DNA from: Theropithecus gelada
Taxonomy: Eukaryota > Chordata > Mammalia > Primates > Cercopithecidae
Length of the DNA: 64,000 nucleotides
Assembly (NCBI RefSeq): GCF_003255815.1
Contig: NC_037673.1
Span: forward strand, 91,053,715 to 91,117,714
Direction of reading: 5' to 3'
Shown: positions 23,739-36,295 of the stretch, piece by piece
Numbering within the stretch: position 1 is the first letter of the stretch
Layout of the letters: each line of letters begins with the position of its first letter
Translations under genes and position numbers: made by a program
The notes under the pieces: model-generated
What the model was told of the DNA's origin: nothing
Database searches by the model: none
The model's input: only the letters and a program-made list of their open reading frames with translations

Positions 23739-25649
23739 AGTTCCTTGAATTTTTAATCTCTCCTGTTTCTTAGTCATCATTTGCTGGTTTCCCTTTATCC
23801 CAAAGTAATGATCACACTCAGCCATATCTTGGCCACTTTCTCATTCCATTAGTTTCTAGCCAATCACTATTACTTTTCCTCATTTCTGTGTTTTTTAAAG
23901 AAGTTTATATAGAATTATGTATATTTGGGTCTCTGCTATTAGCATCTTTAGAGTTTTATGAATATATGCCTATATTCTTTACAGTTTCCTTCCTTAATTT
24001 TTCTTCTTGTAGAACTCTCTCTACCCTCCCCATTCCCAAAGAAAATCTTCCTAGGGTCATCTTTGCTTGACTTTTTAGCCTCATTCTGTTTTTTTGAGGT
24101 ATAGTGACCAGAACTGCAAGAAGGTATTGTAAAAGATTATGGAAAGCTGGGGTGATTCTTTCTCCACTTTTCCCTCAATATATTTCATAGTGATAGGCGC
24201 CATTTTATCTATTTGACTCTAGCAGCTAAATAGTTAAACATCTTTAGGGAGTTGTCTACAGTGAGCCCTATTCAATTCTTAGACATTCTGTCATCATATA
24301 TGTCAGTTAATTAAAATGCATGGTTTAAATCATTTTTCTTTAAACATTATTTTATATTTGCCCACAATGCAAATTTTGTACTCTACAATCTTGAGAAGAT
24401 GCCATTATTACTTCTTGCCATTTTATACATTGTAAAAGTTAAAGGTCATCTGCAAACTAGCAGATTTCATAATTTAACAGGTCAGATAAGAAAATGCTAA
24501 ATAAAATTTGTTAGAATGGGGAAATTCTCATACATCCACCTATCACTGCCTAATTTATGTTACTTGCTAATAAGAATTTCTCTAGCTAAGAAAATACTGT
24601 CTCAGAAGCTCCTCTAAATTCCATCCCTACTCTTCTGTAAATGATGTAAATTCCCTGCAACTGTAGGTTTTTTCCTGCAATTTGTCAATTATTTTAGAAA
24701 AAATAATTTTCTAAAACTATAGTTTTATATAGATTGTTATTTTTCATAAGATTCTTGGTAATAGACTCCTTCTGAGTCACAGTTCCCTGCAGAATATGTT
24801 TTATTAACAGCATTTAGATCATGTGTTGATTAGACCTCCCCAATAAGAGTAAAGGAAATAACGTCAAAAATAAATCTCTCCAATTCTAAACTGAAAAATT
24901 AACATCTTCATTGCTTAGCAGTTTATAATGTGTTTCACAATAAATATTATTTTTATTATCAGATGAAGGAAAGCTACATTTAAATGATTTTTTTTTAGTT
25001 GGGGAAGAGTGAGTGGAGGAGAATACCTATAGACGGGTCTTTATATAAAACACTGAAACGTTCTATTAACCAGATGTTAACCAGTGATAAGGGTAGAAAG
25101 AGAACAATGCAAAAGAGCCTTATGCTGGAGCCAGGAGACAACATTGTAACACAATTATTTACTTAAGTTAATCTTTTTATAAATGATAAAGGTGTAATAT
25201 TCATAGAGCTCTTATAAATCTGTAAGAAGAGGAATAACTTATTAACAGATGGATCAAAATAAGCAATTCACAACAGAAAATATACACAAATGGCCAATAT
25301 ATTTTTAAAGAATCAAAGTCAGTGGTCATAAAAATATTAAAAGAGAAAAATATTCTTCTTTCACATATAAAGTTTGCAAAGGTTAAGAAGAATTAGAAAA
25401 TCTTATATTAGAAATAGTCTTTCTCATGTGCTGCTACTGGGAATATAAACCGATACAAATGTTTTGTAGGCAAATGTGGCATTACATTTCAAATTTCTTA
25501 GAAATGTGCATACGTTTTGACCTAGAAATCCTAATTTTAGGAAATAACCTGTAGATATACACAAGTATTTATCTCCATGGATATTTATTACTATATTAAG
25601 AATTAGAAACAATATGAATATCTAGTAGTAATGGATTGGATAAAAAATA

Positions 25650-26395
25650 GGCAATTCTAATGCAAATCAAAACCACAATGAGATATCATCTCGCAACAGT
25701 CAAAATGGCAATTATTAAAAAGTCAAAAAACAACAGATGTTGGTGAGGCTGCAGAGAAAGGGGAACACTTATACAGTGTTGGTGGGAGTGTAAATTAGTT
25801 CAGCCACTGTGGGAAGCAGTTTGGAGATTTCTTAACAAACTTAAAACAGCTACCATTAGACCCAGCAATCCCATTACTAGATATATACCAAAAAATACAT
25901 AAATCATTCTACCAAAAAGACATGCACTTGCAGCACTATTCACAATAGTAAAGGCATGGAATCATCACAGGTGCCCATCAGTGGTGGACCAAATAAAGAA
26001 AATGTGGCACATATACACCGTGGAATACTACAAAGCCATCAAAAAGGAAATAATGGCCTTTGCAGCAACATGAATGGAGCTGGAGGCCATTATCCTAAGA
26101 AAATTAACACAATAACAGAAAACCAAATACCGGATGTTCTCACTTATAAGTGAGAACTAAACATTGGTTACTCACGGACATAAAAATGCCAACAAGAAAC
26201 ACTAGGGACTACTAGAAGGGAGAAGGAGGGAGGGAGGGGGCCAGAGGGCCAGAGGTTGAAAAACTGTTGGGCACTATGCCCAGTACCTGGGTGATGCAAT
26301 CATTCATATCCCAAACCTCAGCATCAAGTAATATACCCAGGGAACAAACCTGCACACATACCCACTGAATCTAAAACGTTGAAAAGAAAAAGTCA
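25650..26395 (+). mobile_element. L1 3' fragment, sense
   Basis: 5'-truncated L1 with the ORF2 end and 3' UTR ('aaaaccacaatgagatatcatctc', 'gtgttggtgggagtgtaaatt', 'cctgcacacatacccactgaatct'). No intact frame. Confidence 0.9.
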
Positions 26396-28019
26396 ATTAA
26401 TTTTCAAAAGTGAAATATGTGAAAATTGCCCCCATGTATTAAAAAGAAAATGAAGGCTTTAAAACTGTACAAATTGATGTTTGTGTTTTGTTTTGTTTCC
26501 TTTTTAGATATTGTGTCCATCTAATTTACTGTCCAAATTAGCAAGTTTTTAGAGTACTATTAACAATTGAAACAGCATTAACAGGCAGAAAGTGAGGCTG
26601 TTCTTTATTTAACAGCCTTAGGAGCCAGCAAAACAAAGATCATTCTGACGGTCTACGTTTAATCTGATGGATCATTCTACCTTTTAAGATAAAATTCCTC
26701 AGTGCTGGAAGAGTTTAAAGCTACTTTATTAGTGATTAACTCTAAAATTAGACCTGTGAGACACTATGTTCTACTTCTGCTTAATAAACAAACTTATACA
26801 TGTTTTGATAAAACATCTACAAGGGACTTCTTATTTTGTTCTAACCAATTAGGAACTTAAAATAGATATAAGCCAGTATCTATTCTTAGAGCTCCCAAAG
26901 TCCTTTCTTATTAGCTTAGCAGTAGCTATATTATTTTGTGTGAATCCCATTTACACACACACAGAGGAGAAGCTTATAAAGAAAAATGATATAAAGAGAA
27001 AAATTTGTTTTGAAATTGATTTTTCAAGGATAAACTTTGCTTATAGTATATTTGAGTTTTAAAATATTTGAGTCTTCTGGAAACTAAAAATGAAATTAAA
27101 ATCCTGAAATGTCTGTTGAACAGAAATAAACACTTCTGGTATCAAAAAAAAAAAAAAAAATCTCAACCCAAAACCTCAAGCGATATTTCCTCCTCACTTC
27201 CATTCTATGCATCTTAGAAATGTATACAAGATGGTTATTCTACATTCAATAGAAAGATACTGAATAGGAAAAACCAATTGGAATTCCTGTTTTAATAAAC
27301 CTACCTTACTATCAAGAGGCTATTGAAATTTAAGATGCAACAATGCTTTATTTAAAAGTTTGAATTTACAAGTCATTTTTTAAAAGGTATTTTAAAAGAG
27401 TGGTTTTTTAAATAAAATATTTTATGATAAATTAGGAAGAATGTGCTTAGTTTATTTGTGCTTTTGGATCAAATAAACTAATTCTATCACTAGTGTGATA
27501 GGATACTATTACATTATTATTTCCTAATACCAGGAGAAAAATGACATTTATGAATAGGAATTCTTTATAATATTAACGTTAAAGTTGATATTATTTCTGA
27601 GATTATTTAAAAATTACTTCCCAAAATATTTTCTTCTCTAATACCTTGTATCAGCATCCTTTAGCTCAGTAAGAACTAAAGGTGTCTCATTTTGTAGTTA
27701 AAATTGTTTTGATTTTTATTTTTAAGCTTATTTTCATGTGAATTGTTTTCTGTAATAGTCTTTCTGTAAAACACCTGCCTTTCTCCACTTAAAAGATAAG
27801 TCTAGATTTTTTTAATTTTGAGAATGTGATTATATAAAAATGCAGTTGTGGTTAAAAGAATGTTTCATTGCTAGTGATTTAAATTTCAAAACCCTTCTTG
27901 TTACAGGACCTTAGTGGAAGCCTGGGGGTTGGCAGGTGTTTTGCATAGATTCTTGTGTTTTTATTGGCTGAGGAATATTATGAAGTTAGCTAACTACAGT
28001 GAGGCAAGTCTTATGGTGT

Positions 28020-28157
28020 AGTATTAAACAGTACAGATATTGTAAGGTCAGACTGCCTAAGTTCAAACCCCTCTTCACTCATTACCAACTGCGTAACCTT
28101 GGGCAGGTTACTCAACATGTCTGGTCTTCAGTTTTCTCATCAGTAAAAATGGGTATA
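28020..28157 (+). repeat. MIR, left part, split by an Alu
   Basis: MIR core ('actgcgtaaccttgggcagg', 'tttctcatcagtaaaaatggg'). It continues at 28455-28560 after the Alu. Confidence 0.85.
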
Positions 28158-28454
28158 GGCCAAGCGTGGTGGCTTACGGCTGTAATCCCAGCACTTTGGG
28201 AGGCCAAGGTGGGCAGATCACTTGAGGTCAAGAGTTCAAGACCAGCCTGGTCAACATCGTGAAACCCTGTTTCCGCTAAAAATACAAAAATCAGCCGGGC
28301 GTGGTGACGTGTGCCTGTAATCCCAGCTACTCAGGAGGCTGAGGCAAGAGAATCACTTGAACCTGGGAGGCGGAGGGTGCAGTGAGCCAAGATCGCACCA
28401 CTACAGTCCAGCCTGGGTAACAGAGTGATGCTCTGTCTCAAAAAAAAAAAAAAA
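28158..28454 (+). repeat. AluS-like inside MIR, sense
   Basis: Complete Alu from 'ggccaagcgtggtggctta' to an A-tail. AAAAATGGG-type sequence on both sides is compatible with a target duplication. Confidence 0.95.
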
Positions 28455-28560
28455 TGGGGGTAATAGTGGCTATTTCATAGCTCAGAACAATGCCTGGAAC
28501 ATAGTAAACAATTAAATGTTAGATATGGTTATCATTAATATGTTTCATTCTTTTTAGGTA
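28455..28560 (+). repeat. MIR, right part
   Basis: It continues 'ggggtaatagtggctatttcatag' and 'caatgcctggaacatagtaaaca', the MIR 3' half. Confidence 0.8.
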
Positions 28561-29059
28561 TGCTCTAAAAAATGTGTATATTAGTTTGCATCATTGCCAT
28601 ACCACTCAAATCCATTATGTACTGATATGGTCAAGAAGAAATATAATATCATCTCTCTTCAGGAGATCATTACACATATCCAGGCCTGCATTTTTACCAT
28701 TTGTTTACTGTTTTACATTTAAGTCACTTTCTTAAGAACCCTGCAGTTACTTCTAGTCTGTGCTTATACTCCCACGAAAGATGAAACTTATTTAAAATGG
28801 AGTTAGAATGACAGGTTTGCCAGGAAAAATAAATATGAAAAATAATTTTAAATAAAAAACAGCTTTTTGAAAAGCAGTCTAAGCTAAAGTGTTTTTAAGG
28901 AAATTATTGATAAATATATGAAAAATGAAAACCCAATTTTCTGAGGCACAGAAAAACCAATAAATACTTGAAGTATTTATTAAATATTATGGATATTTCA
29001 CATGGGTTTTTTCAATTTACAAAGTTATTTTATTCTATCAATAATAGACTGGAATCCTA

Positions 29060-29715
29060 AGTTCCCCTTATCTCTTGCCTGGATTCCTGCAGTAGCTTCC
29101 TAACTCTCTCTGACCTTCTGCCCTTACTCCCTTTTAGTCAATTCACCATTCCATAGTTAGTGTCAGATTGTCACACCTCTGCTCAAAACCCTCTACTGAT
29201 TTCCCATTTCACCTAGAGTAAAAATTCAGTGTCTTTAATTAGGCTCTGAGAGTCCAACATGATCTCTTCTCTTCCCCAACTCATCTCTTATAATTTTATC
29301 CCTCACTTACTCTGCTCCAGCCTAACAGTCCTGCTTGGTGTTTGAGGAATAAACCAAGTAGGTTCCTGCCTTGGGGACTGTATACTTGCTATTCCCCGGG
29401 GGGAGTGCCCTTTTGCCAGATAACTGTGGGGCTCACTCTAACCGCTCCTCGGGACACTGCCTAAATGTGATCTTCTGAGTGGGGCCTTCCCTGACCACCC
29501 TATATAAAACAGCACATACCCACATGCCTGTCATCACTCTCTGTCTCCCTTACCCTGCTTTCTTCTTCTTCATTGCACTTACCACCATCTGACACAGCTG
29601 TTTCTGTCTGCCCACATTAGAATGTTAGCTCTGGGAGAGCTTTTCTGCGTTGTCCAGTGTCGTTTCCCTACAGCTAGAACAGCACCTGGTTTGCTGAATG
29701 AATTTTAAAAATGAA
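29060..29715 (+). repeat. L2 LINE fragment
   Basis: A long L2 3' region with 'ctctactgatttcccatt', 'cttccctgaccaccctata' and a terminal 'tgctgaatgaatttt'. Non-coding. Confidence 0.85.
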
Positions 29716-31039
29716 CACTTGAATGGACTCTTACCCAGTTTACTACTGACTTCTCATAAACACAGGAGAAACGTAAGTTTCTTAGTCTTCCAAGCTTCCT
29801 TAGGAAAATTAAGAATGGTCCTAAAATAAGGCATTTCTAAGTATTAAGAGTTATTAAAGTGCTGAATACAAGAACTCATAGTCATGAGTATGTGCCCGTT
29901 GGTTCCTGCTTCCCAAACTTCCTTAAAGACTACTTCTCTCTCTTCCCATGCCTTGCTGGTGGTGCCTCCTGGTGGCTGACACACAGACCACCCTTACCCA
30001 GCCTCTTCCCACACTGCCTTCTTTCCACTGCTTACAGTAGGTAGTCTCTGTGTCTTGGAACACAGTTAGTTTGACCCAGGCAATGCTTCTCTCCCGGGCA
30101 CATCCTCTTTAACCTCTTTTCTCCTCTTTTTGTTTTTAACCAGTCATCTCTGAAATACTCCTCTCTTCTTTCTTTCCTTATCTCTGAACAACAAAAAAAA
30201 AGTCACTAATTTTGATTGGTTGGCAGAAAATTAATACTTGTGATAGTCTTCTTCCAAGGAAAATGGAATATACAAACTTTTTTTTATTAAGTTATATATG
30301 AAACAACTACCTTCAGAAGATTTATAGTGGTCTTTGTCTACTTCCCTATTATGCTTTAATTAATCTGTTTTTGTCAAAGACAGTCGAGTTAAATTAATTT
30401 TCTTTTTCAACTTTGTTTCATTTCTAACATTATAGATATAATTATTTTCCATTGGAAATATTTATGCATAAAATACGAACATTGAAACCAGAAAAGGGCT
30501 GAGGAAGACAACTGCAGACTCATTTTGAAATAGCCCTGACTACGCACACATAATTAATGGTAATTTTTCTATAGGAAGAGGGAAGTTTAAGGTTCAGTTA
30601 CCTTGAAAGCAATTTTTTAAAGTATAAGCTATTTTTCAGTTGAGCATTTCTCATGCCATTGTTCTATATGTCTATATGTGGTAAGTTAAAAATAATTTTT
30701 CCCTTTATAAATATAATCCACAATTCCTGAAAGTATGTTTTTCAAGATGCTAGTCCCTCAAGATGCTACTTGAAAGTTTAAAAAGCTCTGTTATCAAATA
30801 ACTTTGGGGCTCATGGTATACTATATACCACTCCTGAAGGTTTATCATATACATCAGCAATAAATTTACATCTACAAATTGATGTATTTAATTTTGTTTA
30901 ACCATTGTTTTGCAAACATATATGACTACTAAACCCCCTTCTTGTATAAGTCTTGTTAATATCCCATGAAAGAAACTTTGAGAAACAACTATGATTATTT
31001 AATCATTTAGAGAAAAAAGGACTAGTGATATTAACTATT

Positions 31040-31235
31040 TGTTGAAGGCTCCTATCTGCCAGGCATTGTTCTCAGAGTTCTTAGAATTTTACATAAAGTA
31101 TCTTATTTAAACCTAAAATGAACCTAATAAATACAAGTGCTGTGGTCATCCCCTTCTTACAGACGAGAAAACTGAGGTTGAGATAAGTAAATGCCTTGCT
31201 GAAGTCCACATGGCCAGTGGGGTAAGCATGTGAAT
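31040..31235 (-). repeat. MIR, antisense
   Basis: Reverse MIR wording: 'tatctgccaggcattgttctcag', 'cccttcttacagacgagaaaactgagg', 'aagtccacatggccagt'. It ends about 150 bases before the ARSK exon at 31385. Confidence 0.8.
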
Positions 31236-31384
31236 CTTGGCAGTCTGTTTACAAAATCCATATACAATCTCCAGTCTCCATGGCATTTAATGGTGTGAAA
31301 AAAATGTGAATGATGCCATTTGTGAATGTTCAGCTAATAAAAGAATGAGCTATTTTAAGATATTTGGTTATTTTTGTTACATAG

Positions 31385-31609
31385 ATATTGCTGGAATTCC
31401 TCTGCCTCAGAACCTGAGTGGATATTCTTTGTTGCCATTATCATCAGAAACATTTAAGAATGAACATAAAGTCAAAAACCTGCATCCGCCCTGGATTCTA
31501 AGTGAATTCCATGGATGTAATGTGAATGCCTCCACCTACATGCTTCGAACTAACCACTGGAAGTATATAGCCTACTCGGATGGTGCTTCAGTATTGCCTC
31601 AACTCTTTG
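31385..31609 (+). CDS. ARSK: Arylsulfatase K, coding exon for residues ~366-441
   Basis: The acceptor AG is at 31383-31384. The donor at 31610 is GTAAAT, with T instead of G at +5, so it is weaker than the other ARSK donors here. The exon is 225 nt and phase 1 at both ends. It encodes the start of the C-terminal sulfatase subdomain. Sequons N-L-S (about N375) and N-A-S (about N413) are visible, as is the tract L-R-T-N-H-W-K-Y-I-A-Y typical of the sulfatase C-terminal region that refolds against the active site. No stop or frameshift was seen. The exon assignment is firm because both flanking split codons reconstruct an Asp. Confidence 0.95.
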
Positions 31610-31949
31610 GTAAATGTGTTAATAGATTTTTAAGTGTAATATTATGTGTAATGAACTGCCGTATGTAGCATTGCTCAAGATATCCAATAATCCTTGTTAA
31701 ATAAATGAATATCATCTGCTGCTTGTCATGCTAGGACTATCTACAAAGGGTTGCCCGTGTGAGGAATAGCTTCTTTGCAGATCAGCAGCTGAATTTCAGA
31801 GAAAGCATCCTAAGGCTTTTGATCTGGGTCTCATAACTGAAACCAGTTTCCTCTGATCAGGGCATCTTTCAGTACTCATGGTTATCTTTCCCAGTTAGAT
31901 GTCAACACCTCATTGTACCTCATTGTTCTGAAGGATTAACAACTATCTA

Positions 31950-32115
31950 ATGAAGGCTGGCATTTTGCATATATTATTTAATGTTCACCACAACCCCACA
32001 AGATAGTGCCATTATCCTCATTTTACAGAGGAGACTAGGAGTCACAGAAATTTGGATACCTGTGTGAGGTCTCACAGCTAAGAAGCAGCAGAACTGAGAT
32101 TTCAACGAAGCTGTA
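31950..32115 (-). repeat. MIR, antisense
   Basis: Reverse MIR wording with 'attatcctcattttacagagg' and 'gtctcacagctaagaagcagcagaactgag'. Confidence 0.8.
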
Positions 32116-32329
32116 ACTGCAAAATTGATACTTCTTATGACTTCTAAAAAATGTCTGCCAGCTTCACTACTCTATGAATTAATTTTTAAACAGCATTTTT
32201 AGATTTAGGGTTTTACTTATCCTTTGCCCCATTTGGTACATAAAATATGTGCTAAAGCCATTAGTAATATTTATTTCTCCCTAAGGTTCCTTCCCAGTTA
32301 CAAATAGCAAAATTATTATCAAAATAATA

Positions 32330-32895
32330 CTTTGGGAGCCAAACTGGCCAACCCCCTTCACTTTAAGAGTGGAGGATTCTTGGCTGAAAAAGGAAGTCTT
32401 GACATTTTCATCCTGATGAATAATGTGCATCTCTTGCTTGTTCATTGGCCATTCTCAAATGAAATTTATGGGAGGCCATTGTTTTGAACTGAGTTCCTAC
32501 ACCAGGCTCAACCAACCAAGTCAAACCAGAATGGGGTCACTGACAGTTAGGTGCCCCATAATCAAACTGAACTTTAGAGCGGGACACTTTAGCAAAAAAA
32601 AAAATAAAGGAGAATCACAATAACCAGCCTGAAGGGGCTCATTTTACCTGAACCAGCATAAGGAAGTTTCCTCTGTTTTTACTGGATAAAGTAACACTAT
32701 AATGACGAATCTGCTTTTTGTTCCATGTTTCTGGGACTTTCTCGTCAGCCTTTTTCTTCCTATAAAGCCCACCTCCTCTGCTCAGCTCATCAGAATGCCT
32801 TTTCTAAATCTTCAGATGGGATGCTGCCCAATTCATGAATCACTAAATAAAAGCCAATTTGATCTTTAAATTTGTTGAAATTTTGTTTTTTATAC
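32330..32895 (+). mobile_element. Solitary LTR, probably ERV1 (MER4-group-like)
   Basis: It starts with a 'gggagccaaactggcc' type block. A TATA-like CCTATAAAG lies at 32759-32767, a polyadenylation hexamer AATAAA at 32846-32851, and a T-rich end follows. This is the promoter-to-poly(A) order of an LTR in sense orientation within the last ARSK intron. No internal viral region is adjacent. The family name is a guess. Confidence 0.6.
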
Positions 32896-33824
32896 CATGT
32901 TCTACCAAAAAACTGATGTGACTATCAAAATGTCAGAAGTGGGGAATCAGCTTTTCTGTACTTTTTAGGGCTTATTGATTTCCCTTTCCTAAAGATGTGC
33001 CATCTGAAATTACCTAGCAAAGTCACATATCTCTTCAGGGGCCTCTTGGCTAATGTACTTAAGTAGGCCATAGGGGATTTTCCCTCAACACACAGTGTTC
33101 ATTTACTATCTGAAGTTAATTGTCATAAGATCTCTGACTTGCTGTTTTTCCAATTAGATTGGTATCCTAGTTATATCCCTGTCTTCCTACACAGGGATAG
33201 GATATCTGTGTAGGAATCCTTTTTAGGATATCTAAAAAGTGTATTTATGGATCTGAAATATTTATCATTTTTTTCTTGTGGGCAGTGATTGAGAAGTTTA
33301 TATTTCCATGGCTGTTTGTTCAAATGGACCATACTGATGAATGTAACTTTCAAAACTCCAAGCATAAGATACTAATATATAAAGAAAACTAGGAATAAGT
33401 AAAGTTGCAGGAACATGATTTGTCTGTATAAAGAATTTGTAGAAAGTTTGAGGCTGTTGAAACGGTACGGTATAAGCATTACTATATTCATTTCTGCCCG
33501 TCAAAGTAGGCAGGACATCAAAAACAGGAAGAACTTGTTCTAAACCAGCTTACTAATGATAAAAGGTTGACTTTTTCTGGCATTTGAGAAAAGAAAAAAG
33601 AAGTGGGATAGCTGGACAATGGTAGGAAGGAGGGAATTTGGGCATGCAACATAGGGTGTTTAACTCCTGGTATGTTATTTTACCATTTATACTGTCCTTC
33701 ATTTTATTACACTAACAGGAACTGAAAATCTTTTTAGAAATCTAATACATTACCTGTCATGATGACATTCTAAACTTTTTTGGCAGGTCACTATTTTGAC
33801 AGATATTTAATCTTTTTCTTTCAG

Positions 33825-34114
33825 ATCTTTCCTCAGATCCAGATGAATTAACAAATGTTGCTGTAAAATTTCCAGAAATTACTTATTCTTTGGATCAGAA
33901 GCTTCGTTCCATTATAAACTACCCTAAAGTTTCTGCTTCTGTCCACCAGTATAATAAAGAGCAGTTTATCAAGTGGAAACAAAGTATAGGACAGAATTAT
34001 TCAAACGTTATAGCAAATCTTAGGTGGCATCAGGACTGGCAGAAAGAACCAAGGAAGTATGAAAGTGCAATCGATCAGTGGCTTAAAACGCATATGAATC
34101 CAAGAGCAGTGTGA
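33825..34114 (+). CDS. ARSK: Arylsulfatase K, last coding exon, residues ~441-536 and stop
   Basis: The acceptor is a strong pyrimidine tract ending TTTCAG at 33819-33824. The first two bases complete an Asp codon, followed by L-S-S-D-P-D-E-L, the family's C-terminal 'D-L-x-x-D-P-x-E' motif. The frame stays open for 95 codons to TGA at 34112-34114 and ends N-P-R-A-V. One N-Y-S sequon is visible (about N498). The length gives a total of about 397 residues from exons in this window, which fits a 536-residue full protein with residues 1-139 encoded upstream. A few residues differ from the human sequence as remembered (for example R for H in K-L-R-S and S for N in Y-E-S-A-I). Confidence 0.96.
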
Positions 34115-34211
34115 ACAAAAAGTTTAAAAATAATGTTCTAGAGATACATATATATCACAAGATCATAATTATGTATTTTAAATGAAACAGTTTTAATAAT
34201 TACCAAGTTTT

Positions 34212-34512
34212 GGCCAGGCGCAGTGGCTCACACCTGTAATCCTAGGACTTTGGGAGGCAGAGGCAGGCAGATCACAAGGTCAAGAGATCGAGACCATCTT
34301 GGCCAACATGGTGAAACCCCATCTCTACTAAAACTACAAAAATTAGCTGGGCATGGTGGCACACACCTGTAGTCTCAGCTACTCAGGAGGCTGAGGCAGG
34401 AGGATCACTTGAACCCGGGAGGCAGCGGTTGCAGTGAGCTGAGATCGCGCCACTGTACTCCAGCCTGGCGACCGAGTGAGACTCCATGTCAAATAAATAA
34501 AAATAAAATAAT
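34212..34512 (+). repeat. AluY-like in the ARSK 3' UTR, sense
   Basis: Complete Alu with the Y-type 'atcacaaggtcaagagatcgagaccatc' order. The target duplication is at 34195-34211 and 34513-34529 (16 of 17 bases identical). Confidence 0.96.
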
Positions 34513-34696
34513 AATAATTACCAATTTTTCATTACTTTGTAAGAATGTAGTATATTTTAAGATAAAATGCCAATGATTATAAAATCACATATTTTCAAAA
34601 ATGGTTATTATTTATACCTTTGTATAACTTCTAACAATTTAGTGGAAGTATCAAAAGGATTGAAGCAAATACTGTAACAGTTATATTCCTTTAAAT

Positions 34697-34702
34697 AATA
34701 AA
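34697..34702 (+). terminator. ARSK: Candidate ARSK polyadenylation signal AATAAA
   Basis: A canonical hexamer about 580 bases after the stop codon, in unique sequence beyond the 3' UTR Alu. TG-rich and T-rich sequence follows around 34740-34800, as expected for a downstream element. Confidence 0.4.
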
Positions 34703-35707
34703 GAATATAAAATATTGTAATAGTAATAATATTTATCATAAAACAGTTGTGTGTGAGCATTTGATGGTGCTTGATGAGTTATTTGTATTTGATGGGACTG
34801 TTTGGATGTATTTCATGGGAGTATCTGGAGTATTTAACGGGATGTAAACCCTGGATGTACCTGATTTTACTACTGTTTTTTTTTTTTAATAGGTAATATA
34901 TATACAGGGTAAAAACTTCAAATGGTACAAAAGGGTTAACAGTGATCATGAAGTCTCTATCCTTTCTGTCTTCCCTGCCATCCAGTTCCCCCTCCAAGAA
35001 GCAAGTACCGAAACCACCTGCTTACGCATTTTTAGAGATTGGCCACAAATTTATAACCAAATGTATATATTCCTTTCCCCCTACACAAACGGTAACATAC
35101 TGCCACATTGTTCTGCGTGTTGCTGCTTTTTCCTTTTTTTTTTCACTTAACAGTAGATATCTAGAGGTGAAATTACTGAGTCAAGACTATATTTAGCAAA
35201 ATTACACTAGATACTACATATTACCTCTAAAGAAGGTATACTAACTGATAATCTCACCATCAATGCACGTCTTCTTATCCTTTGCCAAATATTCTGTTTT
35301 TATTTTTCTTATGATGAGTAAGGTAGATCATATTTTCATGTATTTAACAGCCATTGGAATCTGCTTTACCATGGCCTTTCCTCTTTCTATTCTTTGCCTA
35401 TTTTTCTGTTGGTTGTTGGTCTTTGTTTTGTATTACAGGCGTGCTTTAGATATTAGCTTTTTGTAAGAGATCCTGCAAATATTTTCTTTCCAGTTTGTCA
35501 TTGTCAATTGTCTTCTGACTTTGTTCTGGTATTTTTTGATACGTAGAAATTTTTATTTTCATGTAAGCAAATTTATGAATCTCTGTACCCCATAAGTATA
35601 TACAATTATGATTTGCCAATTAAAAATATTAATGCAAAATTTACAAATCTTTGCTTTTGTGGCTTTTAGGATTTTATATCATATTTAGAATGGCCTTCTC
35701 CACTTGG

Positions 35708-35991
35708 TTTTTTTTTTTTTTTTTTTTTTTTTTTGAGACAGAGTCTCGCTCTGTCACCCAGACTGGAGTGCAATCACGCGATCCTGGTTTCAAGTGACTC
35801 TCCTGCCTCAGCCTCCCTAGTACCTGGGATTACAGGCACCCACCACCACATCCGGCTAATTTTTTGTATTTTTTAGTAGAGATGGGGTTTCACTGTGTTA
35901 GCCAGGATGGTCTTGATCTCCTGACCTGGTGATCTGGCCACCTCAGCCTCCCAAGTGCTGAGATTACAGGTGTGAGCCACTGCGCCCAGCC
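35708..35991 (-). repeat. AluY-like, antisense, internally shortened
   Basis: A 27-base T run then the reverse-complement Alu. The tract between 'caatcacgcgatc' and 'ctggtttcaagtgac' lacks about 30 bases of the usual sequence. Confidence 0.94.
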
Positions 35992-36295
35992 TCCGCTTGT
36001 CTTCTCTTAGAATTTTATTTTTCACCTTTGGATCTTTGACCCAGCTGGAACATATTAAACATATTAGAAATCTAACTTTAGTTGTTTTTTTTTTAATATG
36101 CCTACCCATTGATCTTTTATTGAGTAAACTGTCTCTTCTCCCATTGGTAAAAATGGCGCTTCATCATATAATACCTTTGGTTGAATACATTATCTTTTCC
36201 CCCATTGATTTGCAATGCCATTTTTATCTATACCAAAGTCCCATTTATACTTACGCCATTTCTGAACAGTTTATTTTGCACTGGACCATTCTGGT

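Larger units (their letters stand above)
22513..31384 (+). other. ARSK: ARSK intron between exons ~6 and 7
   Basis: A phase 1 intron of about 8.9 kb. It contains Alus at 23425 and 28158, an L1 at 25650-26395, a MIR split by an Alu (28020-28560), an L2 (29060-29710) and an antisense MIR (31040-31230). The segments at 22513-23410, 23750-25640, 26400-28010 and 29715-31030 are AT-rich unique-looking DNA in which I see no exon, RNA gene or recognisable repeat. Confidence 0.85.
31610..33824 (+). other. ARSK: ARSK last intron
   Basis: A phase 1 intron of about 2.2 kb with a GTAAAT donor and a TTTCAG acceptor. It contains an antisense MIR (about 31950-32115) and an LTR with TATA-like and AATAAA elements (about 32330-32895). 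The rest, 32900-33820, shows nothing recognisable. Confidence 0.85.
34115..34720 (+). other. ARSK: ARSK 3' untranslated region with candidate poly(A) signal
   Basis: This is the sequence after the ARSK stop. It is AT-rich and contains one full-length Alu in the sense orientation (34212-34512). A canonical AATAAA lies at 34697-34702. I chose the approximate 3' end from that hexamer; earlier A-rich hexamers at the Alu tail could also be used. No transcript evidence is available, so the end is an inference. Confidence 0.5.
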
